Source: Pediococcus inopinatus | GTDB taxonomy: Bacteria; Bacillota; Bacilli; Lactobacillales; Lactobacillaceae | Assembly: GCF_002982135.1 (NCBI RefSeq) | Contig: NZ_CP019981.1 | Location: 248,001 to 312,000 of the forward strand | Reading direction: 5' to 3' | DNA length: 64,000 nucleotides | Shown here: positions 17,050-24,614 of the stretch, piece by piece | Layout: every line of letters starts with the position of its first letter | How positions within the stretch are numbered: position 1 is the stretch's first letter | The notes under the pieces: model-generated | Told to the model about the DNA's origin: nothing | The model's input: only the letters and a program-made list of their open reading frames with translations | Databases searched by the model: none | Position numbers and translations under genes: made by a program

Positions 17050-17078
17050 ATATTTGTCCAATTTTATGGGTTCACTTC

Positions 17079-17264
17079 AGGTATCAAGATGCTGGAATCA
17101 GCATTTTGAGCCTTTTTCTCCTTTTGGTTTTATATCGTCTCATTGGTTATGTCTTCACAAGAATTGTTTTCTTGAGTTGGCCAAAGATTATTGGAGTCAC
17201 CATATTTTACATGGTGCTTTTAGTAGCCTGGCATAGTTGGGAAATCTATCAAGCAAAACGGTAA
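17079..17264 (+). pseudogene. 3' fragment of the split small membrane-protein gene
   Basis: After the IS3 right end the reading frame resumes as RYQDAGISILSLFLLLVLYR and stops with TAA at 17262-17264. It contains two hydrophobic segments (SILSLFLLLVLYRLIGYVF and IIGVTIFYMVLLVAW). The family is not recognised. It ends eight bases before the convergent DedA gene. Confidence 0.7.
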
Positions 17265-17271
17265 GATCAGC

Positions 17272-17898
17272 TTATTTTTGGAAAAGGTGCTTGAATACTG
17301 GTTTAAAAATGGCTGGTATTATAGCCAATAGGAAGAAAATCAAGCTGAAATACTTTTGGACAAACGGGGTGGCACCTAAATAATAACCTGCCAAACAACA
17401 AACACCAACCCAGATTAAAGCGCCCAGAAAGTTTAATTTATTGAATCGTTGTAAACTCATGTCGGAATTACCTGCAATAATAGGGACAAACAGGCCGACA
17501 AAGGGAACAAAGCGGGACAATAACAGGGAGCTTTTTTCGTTACGATCAAAGTAGGCTTGGGTTTTTTCCATTTGATCTGAGGCTTGGATTTCTTGTGAGA
17601 GCTTAGAACGTTGATTTAAAGTGGCTCCGGCGTGATATTTCACATTGGCACCAGCAGTAGCTGCGGTTAAAAAGATAATAAATAAACAAATAACATTCAG
17701 GCTGGAATGTGGGCTGGCGGCGATGGTACTAGTTAGAAATAGGACTGACTGCCCAGGTAAAAACGAAAAAATAACGTACGCCGTTTCTAAAAAAATCCAA
17801 ATAAATAAGAATAAGTAAATCCAGCCGTTTAATTGGTCTGCGATTGGCACAATATAAGCGAGTGGATGTATAAAGAAATTAATGATTAAATTTAACAT
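17272..17898 (-). CDS. DedA-family membrane protein
   Basis: A 208-residue polytopic protein of the DedA/VTT family. Marks are ETAYVIFSFLPGQSVLFLTSTIA near residue 40 and the re-entrant segment SRFVPFVGLFVPIIAGNSDMS near residue 125, with the conserved Arg and Gly/Pro pattern. Members move undecaprenyl phosphate or phospholipids across the membrane and affect envelope stress tolerance. GGAATGGAG lies upstream of the ATG. It is transcribed alone, opposite to the structured RNA candidate that begins behind it. Confidence 0.85.
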   Translation of the reverse strand: MLNLIINFFIHPLAYIVPIADQLNGWIYLFLFIWIFLETAYVIFSFLPGQSVLFLTSTIAASPHSSLNVICLFIIFLTAATAGANVKYHAGATLNQRSKLSQEIQASDQMEKTQAYFDRNEKSSLLLSRFVPFVGLFVPIIAGNSDMSLQRFNKLNFLGALIWVGVCCLAGYYLGATPFVQKYFSLIFFLLAIIPAIFKPVFKHLFQK

Positions 17899-17969
17899 GA
17901 TGGAACTCCATTCCCGTAAAAATCTACCCTAATCATATAATGAAACGTCTTAAAAGACTAGGGGTGTGT

Positions 17970-17997
17970 TTGCAAAAGGATAAAACTGTGTTATTAT
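17970..17997 (+). promoter_or_regulatory. Promoter of the structured RNA candidate
   Basis: -35 TTGCAA (17970-17975), a 16-bp spacer, and -10 TATTAT (17992-17997). Transcription should start near 18005, and no coding frame follows on this strand. Confidence 0.65.
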
Positions 17998-18004
17998 AAA
18001 TTTA

Positions 18005-18202
18005 TGCGATGAGTCGAGTAAAAACCAGATAACTTCGGTTGTTTCACTTTCGAGTGACTAGTGGTTTGCTTGGAACGGGATACTTTTCTTCCACCGGATT
18101 GTGTGGCGTATCTGATTAAACATGTGTGAACCGTGCGAGATCTATTTGAGAAATCAAGTACCGTTCAAAAAAAGGTTGGGACATTAGTCTCAGCCTTTTT
18201 TT
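18005..18202 (+). ncRNA. Unidentified structured non-coding RNA
   Basis: A predicted transcript of about 200 bases. A closing stem AAACCA / TGGTTT (18022-18027 with 18062-18067) encloses two hairpins, ATAAC-TTCG-GTTGT (18029-18042) and TCACT-TTCG-AGTGA (18044-18057). Next come a two-part hairpin GATAC...CCAC / GTGG.GTATC (18079-18112), a hairpin TTGA-GAAA-TCAA (18046-like layout, at 18146-18157), and a terminator (18167-18202). UUCG and GAAA tetraloops are typical of stable RNA. It does not match tmRNA, SRP RNA, RNase P RNA or T-box motifs that I know. A 6S-like role is possible by size only; no long closing helix or central bubble was found. Confidence 0.6.
18167..18202. terminator. Bidirectional terminator of the RNA candidate and the methyltransferase gene
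   Basis: A 16-bp stem AAAAAAAGGTTGGGAC / GTCTCAGCCTTTTTTT (two G-T pairs) around ATTA. It serves the plus-strand RNA and the minus-strand gene ending at 18211. Confidence 0.9.
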
Positions 18203-18210
18203 ACGTCCTT

Positions 18211-19098
18211 TTATTGAATTAAATAAACTTGATCGTGAACTAAATCAAACCGAGCAAAATGCTGGTTTAACTGTTCGGTAGCCTTGGGATTAACGTAGTG
18301 CGCACCTTGCCAAAAGGGCTTACTACCAGAACTACCAAATTTTTCACCAATACATATAAGCGTTACATCGGGATTTGTTTCACGCATTTTCTGTAACAAG
18401 TTCCAGTCAATTGAGACACCATCTGGTGACCATGACATAATCACAAACTTAACTTGATCTTGGTATTTCTTCCAGGCTTCCAGAGCATCTAATTTTTCAA
18501 TTTCAGTAACAGAATGTTTTCCTGTTTCATTTTCAGCAATCCAGCCTTTATTATCAGTCGCAATCACTGGCTGGTCTAATTCACGAAGGCCTGCAGAAAT
18601 CGTCCCGTTACCAGCCATTACTTCTAGGGTTGGAGCACCATTGAGGAACTTAGCCAGATCTTTGATGAATGGTGCAGAAATATAAGCCCACATTCCGTAA
18701 TGATTTTCTAAATAGTCTCGGAATGAGCGCAACAATTTGTCTAATTTAGGAAGAGCCTGTGAGTACTGATTCCACAACTCATCGCCCTTAGGATCGCCCA
18801 TTGGATATTTTTGGAGCAGACTTTGGAAAAGTGTGTCTTGAAAATCATCTGGGACTTGCAGGACAGGTAATGACTGGGGAAGGAGATTCTGGGCAATTAA
18901 TCGATCACTTTCTAACACATTGTGGGTTAAAAAAGTAATTTGCGGAAACTCCTGAAATAAGTTATCATACTTTTTTATTTGGCCGATATAATCGGGTTCT
19001 TGCTCCTGCTTCTTGCTAATTTTAGCTTGATGGCGAAGCTTTTTTAATTTTTTTGAGTTCAAACTATCAATCCATTCTGTTGGTCGATTGGTGAGCAA
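18211..19098 (-). CDS. SAM-dependent methyltransferase-like protein
   Basis: A 295-residue protein. The N-terminal about 120 residues are charged and helical (KKLKKLRHQAKISKKQEQEPD). The C-terminal half has a Rossmann methyltransferase core with the SAM motif LEVMAGNGTISAGL near residue 158 and an acidic end of the second strand (IATDNKGW). The later segment VIMSWSPDG sits where catalytic motif IV would be but is not a DPPY or NPPF sequence, so the substrate is open. It starts with TTG four bases after the XRE regulator's stop, implying translational coupling. Confidence 0.7.
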   Translation of the reverse strand: MLTNRPTEWIDSLNSKKLKKLRHQAKISKKQEQEPDYIGQIKKYDNLFQEFPQITFLTHNVLESDRLIAQNLLPQSLPVLQVPDDFQDTLFQSLLQKYPMGDPKGDELWNQYSQALPKLDKLLRSFRDYLENHYGMWAYISAPFIKDLAKFLNGAPTLEVMAGNGTISAGLRELDQPVIATDNKGWIAENETGKHSVTEIEKLDALEAWKKYQDQVKFVIMSWSPDGVSIDWNLLQKMRETNPDVTLICIGEKFGSSGSKPFWQGAHYVNPKATEQLNQHFARFDLVHDQVYLIQ

Positions 19099-19101
19099 AT
19101 T

Positions 19102-19527
19102 TTATTTCTTACTGTCGTCCAAACCAAGGTCCAGTTCTTCTTGTTGATCATTTTCATCATGAACTGTTCGGCGCTTTTTACCGTGCAGGTATCCTTCAAT
19201 TAACTGAAATAAACCATAGCGGTCTTCACTAGTAAGAAGTTTATGGTTGAAGGAGAGCTGTTTACCAGACAAGAACAATTTACCAAGATCATATTCGTCG
19301 TGATCCGCTTTACCACTTAAGTAATCCATGGTGACATCAAAATACTCAGCTAATTTGCGGATCTCAATATAAGAGGGAGTTCGAACGCCACGCTCCCAAT
19401 TTCCAATTTGTGAAGAAGTGTTGGCCCGTTCGTCAGGTCCAGGATATTGTTTATTTAAGTCCGCCGCTAGTTGTTCCAAAGTAATACTTTGACCATGGCG
19501 GAGTGCACGAAGTCTTTCAGGAAACAT
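19102..19527 (-). CDS. XRE-family transcriptional regulator
   Basis: A 141-residue protein. An N-terminal Cro/C1-type helix-turn-helix (ERLRALRHGQSITLEQLAADL...SQIGNWERGVRTPSYIEIRKLAEYFDVTMDYLSG, residues 1-70) is followed by a charged C-terminal part ending in an acidic stretch (DENDQQEELDLGLDDSKK). AAAGGGAG lies seven bases before the ATG. It forms a two-gene operon with the methyltransferase-like gene and probably regulates that operon. Confidence 0.85.
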   Translation of the reverse strand: MFPERLRALRHGQSITLEQLAADLNKQYPGPDERANTSSQIGNWERGVRTPSYIEIRKLAEYFDVTMDYLSGKADHDEYDLGKLFLSGKQLSFNHKLLTSEDRYGLFQLIEGYLHGKKRRTVHDENDQQEELDLGLDDSKK

Positions 19528-19777
19528 ATGATTACTCCCTTTCTGTTATCTCAATTTTAGCATAACCACAGGCTGTTAGGTGGCTTGAAAGGCGAATTTT
19601 CTTTTTTAGGTGCGACAGTTTTATGTATGTGTCACACTTTGTTAAAAAAGTTTTAGTGGCATCAGAAAAGGGATTGATGGCGAATACAATCCAGCAAACG
19701 GTTCTGGGTACTTTGCATAAAAATTAAAATCGCGGAATAATAATCAAGCAACGTTTTTTTGAATCTAAGTATGAGGG

Positions 19778-20722
19778 ATGAAACTAGTGAAAAAATTTTG
19801 GAAATGGTTTTTAATTGTAATTGCAATTCTACTTGTGGCAGATATTGGTGCGACTGCCTATTTTTACCACGTGGCGGTTGTCCCGGGGCACAAAGATTTT
19901 TTGAGTAGTCAAACGGCTCTGAAAAAAAGTGATCCGCTATATAAACAAAAAAGTTGGTTTCAAAGCGCTCATAAGCAGGTATGGCATGAGACTTCAGCTA
20001 CAGATAACTTAAAGTTGGATGCCTATTATATTCCGGCGGCACATAAAAGTACAAAAACGGCCGTCATTGCTCATGGATTCATGGATGATAAGACCAAAAT
20101 GGGGGCATCTGCAGCAATGTTTCATAAGATGGGATACAACGTTTTGATTCCCGATGATCGTGGTCAAGGAGACAGCCAAGGTAATTATATTGGATTTGGT
20201 TGGCCGGATCGCCTTGATTATATTAAATGGATGAACCTTTTGCTTAAAAGAAATGGGCAGAATCAACAACTTGTCATGTATGGTGTGAGCATGGGCGGTG
20301 CCACAACGATGATGGTTAGTGGTGAAAAGAACGTCCCTAAGCAGTTAAAAGCATACGTTGAAGATTGTGGATATACGTCAGTTAATGATGAAATCACGTA
20401 TGAAGCTAAATCGATGTATCACTTACCATACTGGCCACTTGTACCATCATTGAGTGCAATGACACAAGTGAGAGCTGGGTATAACTTTAAAGAGGCAAGT
20501 GCTTTAAAACAAGTTGCAAAAAATCATCGACCAATGTTATTTATTCACGGTAGTAAGGATAAGTTTGTGCCAACGAGAATGGTATATCCACTGTACCGAG
20601 CGGATAACGGACCAAAACAGCTTCTGATTATAAAGGGTGCAGCACATGCCAAATCAATGGCAACTCAGCCGAAACTATATATTAGAACAGTTAAAAAATT
20701 CTTGAGCCAGTACGTTAAATAA
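19778..20722 (+). CDS. Membrane-anchored alpha/beta hydrolase
   Basis: A 314-residue serine hydrolase with an N-terminal membrane anchor (FLIVIAILLVADIGATAYFY region, residues 8-30). The nucleophile elbow is YGVSMGGATT near residue 171, the acid is probably in HGSKDKFVP, and the histidine in GAAHAKS. It has the layout of extracytoplasmic lipase/esterase-like proteins of lactobacilli; the substrate is unknown. ATG 19778 follows GAGGG with no gap, so GTG 19787, nine bases downstream, may be the real start. Confidence 0.85.
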   Translation: MKLVKKFWKWFLIVIAILLVADIGATAYFYHVAVVPGHKDFLSSQTALKKSDPLYKQKSWFQSAHKQVWHETSATDNLKLDAYYIPAAHKSTKTAVIAHGFMDDKTKMGASAAMFHKMGYNVLIPDDRGQGDSQGNYIGFGWPDRLDYIKWMNLLLKRNGQNQQLVMYGVSMGGATTMMVSGEKNVPKQLKAYVEDCGYTSVNDEITYEAKSMYHLPYWPLVPSLSAMTQVRAGYNFKEASALKQVAKNHRPMLFIHGSKDKFVPTRMVYPLYRADNGPKQLLIIKGAAHAKSMATQPKLYIRTVKKFLSQYVK

Positions 20723-20730
20723 GACTTATT

Positions 20731-20782
20731 AAAAACAGGATTGAAATTGAAGGTGGTTCCTTCTAATTTCAATCCTGTTTTT
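20731..20782. terminator. Bidirectional terminator
   Basis: An 18-bp stem AAAAACAGGATTGAAATT / AATTTCAATCCTGTTTTT between the convergent hydrolase and antiporter genes. Confidence 0.92.
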
Positions 20783-20786
20783 ATGG

Positions 20787-22784
20787 TTAGTCGTAAATTT
20801 CGTCGTTTTGCATATAAACAAGTTCATCATTTGAAATTTGTTCGTACAAAGCACTGGCGAGTTCTCTTGTAATCTTGTTTTCATTTAACTGGTTTTGAAC
20901 AAAGTTATATTCAAACTGAAAAGCATTGATAAATAATTCCTCTTGAATTTCATTACTATCGGGATTATTTTGGTAGCGGCGCTGACGTTCGCGATAATAG
21001 CGCTGCACAATTGAGATATCAGTTTTACTTTCTTTATTAACTTTCGGACTCCGGAGGTATTTAAATATTTCCTGAGAAGTTTGGTTCTCAATTTGGGCAA
21101 GAAGTTCATGCTTACTCTTAAATTTTTTGGCTAAAGCTGGGTTATGACTAAGTTGTTGCTGCTTGTTTTTAAGCTTTTTGCCATGGGTAATTCGTTTGAC
21201 GGTGTAGATAAACCGATAAGAGATTTGCAACCAGATACTGCGTAACAAGCTATTATCTAAGTGAAAGTCACGGGTAAACATGGTCCGCTGGTAAAGCCGC
21301 CGGTCTTTTTCGGTAATGTCGCCATTAGAAACCAAATCGGTCAGAACTTCGTTTTCAACATCTCGGGTTTGTGCAAATAGTTGCTTTAAAATTCGTCTGT
21401 TTTTTATAATTTCCGGTCGGTTTTGACTATGAATAGTGGCAATGACGGCTTGTGTTTCCAGTGGATTTTGATTTAAGTCTTTAATTTTTTTAATTGTATA
21501 GTTAATCATTTGCTTACGAGCTCTTTTAGCGTCCGCCGCGGAATATGGCTGCTTTTGTTTGGGGAGTAGAATTGGCAAAATGACGGATGGCACTAACATA
21601 CTTAAAACAATTACAACGGTTGCGATGTATAAGAGATCATTTCGATAAGGAAATGTGACGCCATGAAAGGTCAAAGGCAGCGAGAAGGCCATTGCTAAAG
21701 TAATGGTTCCGTGAATCCCATTGAGGGCAATAATCCAAGAATTAGTGTTTTTATATTCTGGACGGACACGGACCGTTGCTAATCCAAACCGAACCCATAA
21801 GTAACGTAGGACAGTCATGATTGCATATAGTAAAGCAGCCAAGCCGGTTAAAAATAGTAAAAAAGAGTTGTTTCGATAGGAAATATCAGAAATAACGGTT
21901 GGTAAAGAAACTCCCAAGAGCACGAACACAAAACCATTTAAATTATCTGAAAGGACTTCCCACGTGGTGTTTCCGACCACCTGCAGTTTTGTGGAAGTCA
22001 AACGGAGACGTCCTTGTTGAACCCCGTGAACAAGTCCGGCAGCCACCACTGCCAAGATACCAGAAACGTGAATAGATTCTGCGACAAAGTAAACAAAAAA
22101 CGGTGTTAAGATGCCTAGGGTCACAATGACGGAAGAATTATCCATGCGATGGTTGATTAGTAGTGTCCGTAAAGAAACCAACAAACTTCCCAATACAAGA
22201 CCTAATAGTAAGCCACCTATAAACACATACAAGAAATCGAAGAACCCATATGTAAAGGAAAATTTCCCGGTGGCAAAAGCTTGTAAGGCTAAATCAAAGA
22301 TTACAATTCCAGATGCATCATTAAACAGAGATTCATTTTTCAAAGTTTCCATGGCCTGTTCGGGCATCGCAATGTTGGCGGTGACAGAGGAAACGGCTAC
22401 CGCATCGGTTGGCGTGATGATCGCGGCAAGGGCAAATGCCAGAGGTAAGGCTAATTCACTGAGTGCTAAATGAGTTACGACACCGACGATGCTGACGGTA
22501 ACCAGCGCTAAACCAACAGCTAATGAAAAGGTTGTCGACATCGAGCGACGGAGGACCCGCATATTGGTATTTAGGCCTTCGTAAAACATTAAAGGTGCCA
22601 AAACGGCTAACATAAAAAGTTCAGGATTCATGGTGTAGTGACGATAATAAGGGACAAAAAAGGCCATCAACAGGCCCACTGCAATTTCAATGAAAGCTAA
22701 TGGGATCTGCGTAATTTTGCTGGCAATGACATTGGAAATGAGCACAGCAATCACGAGGACTAGAACTAGAATAACAACTTCCAT
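20787..22784 (-). CDS. CPA1-family Na+(K+)/H+ antiporter
   Basis: A 665-residue protein with about 12 membrane segments in residues 1-400 and a long soluble C-terminal tail. The ion-binding region is recognisable from IITPTDAVAVSSV near residue 123 and NESLFNDASGIVIFD near residue 150 (the ND pair). The hydrophilic tail (about 260 residues, helical and charged) is a regulatory domain in related NhaP/NhaK proteins. It acts in pH and sodium homeostasis. ATG 22784 is preferred over GTG 22793 because GGAGTGA lies directly upstream of the ATG and overlaps the GTG. Confidence 0.9.
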   Translation of the reverse strand: MEVVILVLVLVIAVLISNVIASKITQIPLAFIEIAVGLLMAFFVPYYRHYTMNPELFMLAVLAPLMFYEGLNTNMRVLRRSMSTTFSLAVGLALVTVSIVGVVTHLALSELALPLAFALAAIITPTDAVAVSSVTANIAMPEQAMETLKNESLFNDASGIVIFDLALQAFATGKFSFTYGFFDFLYVFIGGLLLGLVLGSLLVSLRTLLINHRMDNSSVIVTLGILTPFFVYFVAESIHVSGILAVVAAGLVHGVQQGRLRLTSTKLQVVGNTTWEVLSDNLNGFVFVLLGVSLPTVISDISYRNNSFLLFLTGLAALLYAIMTVLRYLWVRFGLATVRVRPEYKNTNSWIIALNGIHGTITLAMAFSLPLTFHGVTFPYRNDLLYIATVVIVLSMLVPSVILPILLPKQKQPYSAADAKRARKQMINYTIKKIKDLNQNPLETQAVIATIHSQNRPEIIKNRRILKQLFAQTRDVENEVLTDLVSNGDITEKDRRLYQRTMFTRDFHLDNSLLRSIWLQISYRFIYTVKRITHGKKLKNKQQQLSHNPALAKKFKSKHELLAQIENQTSQEIFKYLRSPKVNKESKTDISIVQRYYRERQRRYQNNPDSNEIQEELFINAFQFEYNFVQNQLNENKITRELASALYEQISNDELVYMQNDEIYD

Positions 22785-22866
22785 AATGTTCACTCCTAAA
22801 AATTAATCTAATTCTAGTTTACCATAGCGATTATAAAATGATGGTGGACAACGGTCTGCAGTGTCT

Positions 22867-22917
22867 AAAAAAGCCCCCATAAACAAAGTTTCTTACACCT
22901 TTGCCTAGGGGGGCTTT
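22867..22917 (-). terminator. Terminator of the nucleoside hydrolase gene
   Basis: On the minus strand a stem AAAGCCCCCC / GGGGGCTTT is followed by TTTT. It ends the gene at 22931. Confidence 0.85.
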
Positions 22918-22930
22918 AAATTAGAAATAA

Positions 22931-23890
22931 TTAGTTTTTAGAGAAGAGTTTGGTAAGATAATCCATAAAGCGGGCCAGATATTTATCTTGGTCAACGGTT
23001 AAAGCGACAGTTACGTTTGGATTTTTATCTGTTAGTCTAGCGGGATCACCGATGGTACGGCCCCACATTTCTTTTGTGGTATCGACAAACATATTTAAAT
23101 CTAGCGTTGAAACCAAGGAAGGATCTAAGGCAACGCCAACAGCCAGTGGATCATGAAGGGCACACCCATGTAAATGGGGACTTGTAATTTTGTAAACATC
23201 AATGTAATAATCAACGATGTCAGCAAACTTTTCCCCGGCTGCAGTTTTTAGTGCTCGCCATTTGGCAGTCTCTGATTTAGTTAGCAAGGTGCGCAAGGTT
23301 ACATCTAAACCGACCATAGTAAGATTGAGCCGACTCTCAAAGACTTCATCGGCAGCTTGAGGGTCTTGGTTGATATTAGCCTCTGCCACTGGTGAAACGT
23401 TACCCGGAACGGTTAATGCACCGCCCATAAGTGTGACGTTACCGATTTCGTCTTGAATTTGTGGGGAGATTTTTAAAGCTTTTGCTAAATTAGTCATGGG
23501 ACCGGTTGGCACCAAAATCAAATCTTTACCATAGGCATGCGCAGACTGAATTAAAAAGTCGACTCCAGATTCAGTTTCTGGTTGGCGTTTTGCAGTTGGT
23601 AGAGGCACTTCTCCGATCCCGTTTTTGCCATGAATTTGGGCGCTAATTGGCATCACATCGAAATGAGTAGTTGTTGAAGAATATAATTCACCAAGGTAAA
23701 CTGGAATGTCAGAGTGACCCAATAACTCAAGAATTTTTAAACTATTTTGAGCTGCCAACGGGGTTAACACATTTCCATATGAAGAGACGATTCCAATTAA
23801 GTCAACATCTGGGGCTGCCACTGCATATGCGATGGCCATTGCATCATCAATACCAGTATCTAAATCTAAGATCATTTTGCGTGTTGCCAT
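22931..23890 (-). CDS. Inosine/uridine-preferring nucleoside hydrolase
   Basis: A 319-residue enzyme that hydrolyses the N-glycosidic bond of nucleosides to base and ribose for salvage. The calcium-binding signature ILDLDTGIDDAMAIAYA is at residues 6-22, TGPMTNLAKAL near residue 120, and HDPLAVG with the active-site histidine near 235. The start at 23890 has GGGAGG twelve bases upstream. Two further in-frame ATGs upstream (to 23953) lie before that site and are rejected. It is a single-gene transcript from the promoter at 23958-23986. Confidence 0.92.
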   Translation of the reverse strand: MATRKMILDLDTGIDDAMAIAYAVAAPDVDLIGIVSSYGNVLTPLAAQNSLKILELLGHSDIPVYLGELYSSTTTHFDVMPISAQIHGKNGIGEVPLPTAKRQPETESGVDFLIQSAHAYGKDLILVPTGPMTNLAKALKISPQIQDEIGNVTLMGGALTVPGNVSPVAEANINQDPQAADEVFESRLNLTMVGLDVTLRTLLTKSETAKWRALKTAAGEKFADIVDYYIDVYKITSPHLHGCALHDPLAVGVALDPSLVSTLDLNMFVDTTKEMWGRTIGDPARLTDKNPNVTVALTVDQDKYLARFMDYLTKLFSKN

Positions 23891-23957
23891 GAGGAGCCTC
23901 CCAAATTTTATTTTTAACATCTTAATCATACGAAATAAGTATCCTAAATACAATCAA

Positions 23958-23986
23958 AAAATAGTTGTCTATTAGGTATGTGTCAA
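23958..23986 (-). promoter_or_regulatory. Promoter of the nucleoside hydrolase gene
   Basis: On the minus strand: -35 TTGACA (23981-23986), a 17-bp spacer, and -10 TATTTT (23958-23963). Confidence 0.7.
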
Positions 23987-23989
23987 GAT

Positions 23990-24614
23990 TTAGTAAGTAG
24001 TACCTCTAATTAGATTTTATCTGCTTTTGGTTCCGTTCCGGCGCTGATGTGGGTCGTGTGGGTCGCTTACGAGCTAACTTCTCGCCCTTCAGGCCAGAAG
24101 TGGATCTCTCCAGTCTTCCCATGTCACTAAGCGATAAAATCGCCAAGTGACATCGACACACTCTCTCATCAACGCCTCCACTACACCTAATTAGAAGATT
24201 AACGGTCTTCTCGTGTTTTAAAAAGGCTTTTTTCACTTGGCCGTGTGGCTAGCTTATCAGCCTCGCATGTTTTTTAGTGATAAGTTGCTAAACTACGTAT
24301 GCACATTCTTTATACATAAGCCGCCATGTCACTAGTTTTAAAATTTTGCTTACTTGGAGTAATATTTATTAGATTAGTCATTTTTTATCCTTGGGCTTTC
24401 CGCCTTGGTCATGTAAAATTAAGAAGCAAAAACAAAAGCTTCGGGAAAAATCTTTCAAAAAAAATGGTGAGAGGTTTTTCCAAATTCAGGATCACCGATG
24501 GGAAACGCATATGAAGTGAAAGCTGGTTTTTGAGGCTATTAGAATTACGCCATTCCCCAAAAACTAAATTATGATCGAAATAAACTGTTAGCTAAAAAAG
24601 AAAGAGGGATAAAC
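23990..24614. other. Gene-free structured region between divergent genes
   Basis: About 620 bp with no convincing coding frame. It has many hairpins: ACTTCT...AGAAGT around CCTTCAGG (near 24074-24100), GTCACT..GCGAT-aaa-ATCGC..AGTGAC (near 24122-24154), AGAAGA / TCTTCT followed by CGTGTTTT (near 24192-24217), TAGC-TTATCA / TGATAA..GCTA (near 24250-24295), GGAAAAA...TTTTTCC (near 24441-24482), and GTTTTTG.GG / CC.CAAAAAC (near 24524-24566). No riboswitch or known RNA was recognised, and strand cannot be decided. It may be one or two non-coding RNAs. Confidence 0.4.

Larger units (their letters stand above)
14022..17078 (+). mobile_element. IS3-family (IS150-like) element, interrupted by an ISL3 element
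   Basis: Terminal inverted repeats begin GAAGTGAACCC (14022) and end GGGTTCACTTC (17078); the inner part TGAACCC...TTGGACA is shared by both ends. The element contains overlapping orfA and orfB. Without the nested ISL3 copy (14055-15607 plus one 8-bp duplication) it is about 1.5 kb. No clear flanking target duplication is visible, unlike the sister copy at 43211. The left end forms a hairpin (AACCCCCAAGATT / AATCTTGGGGGTT) that is now split by the nested insertion. Confidence 0.85.

Noticed and set aside
18005..18202. 6S, tmRNA, SRP or RNase P RNA
   Set aside because: Size allows 6S, but the 5' and 3' parts do not form a long closing helix with a central bubble; conserved tmRNA, SRP and RNase P motifs were not found.
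18211..19527. Restriction-modification system
   Set aside because: There is no endonuclease gene nearby and the methyltransferase lacks a recognisable DNA-methyltransferase catalytic motif.
24006..24236. 76-codon minus-strand frame
   Set aside because: It starts at GTG without ribosome site, its protein has no pattern, and the DNA is full of hairpins; a structured RNA region is more likely.
23990..24330. T-box or other known riboswitch for the nucleoside hydrolase
   Set aside because: No T-box TGGN bulge sequence or specifier stem was found, and a good promoter for the gene lies downstream of the region.
24326..24514. 62-codon plus-strand frame before the reductase gene
   Set aside because: No ribosome site, odd composition, and overlap with stem-loops; not supported as a gene.
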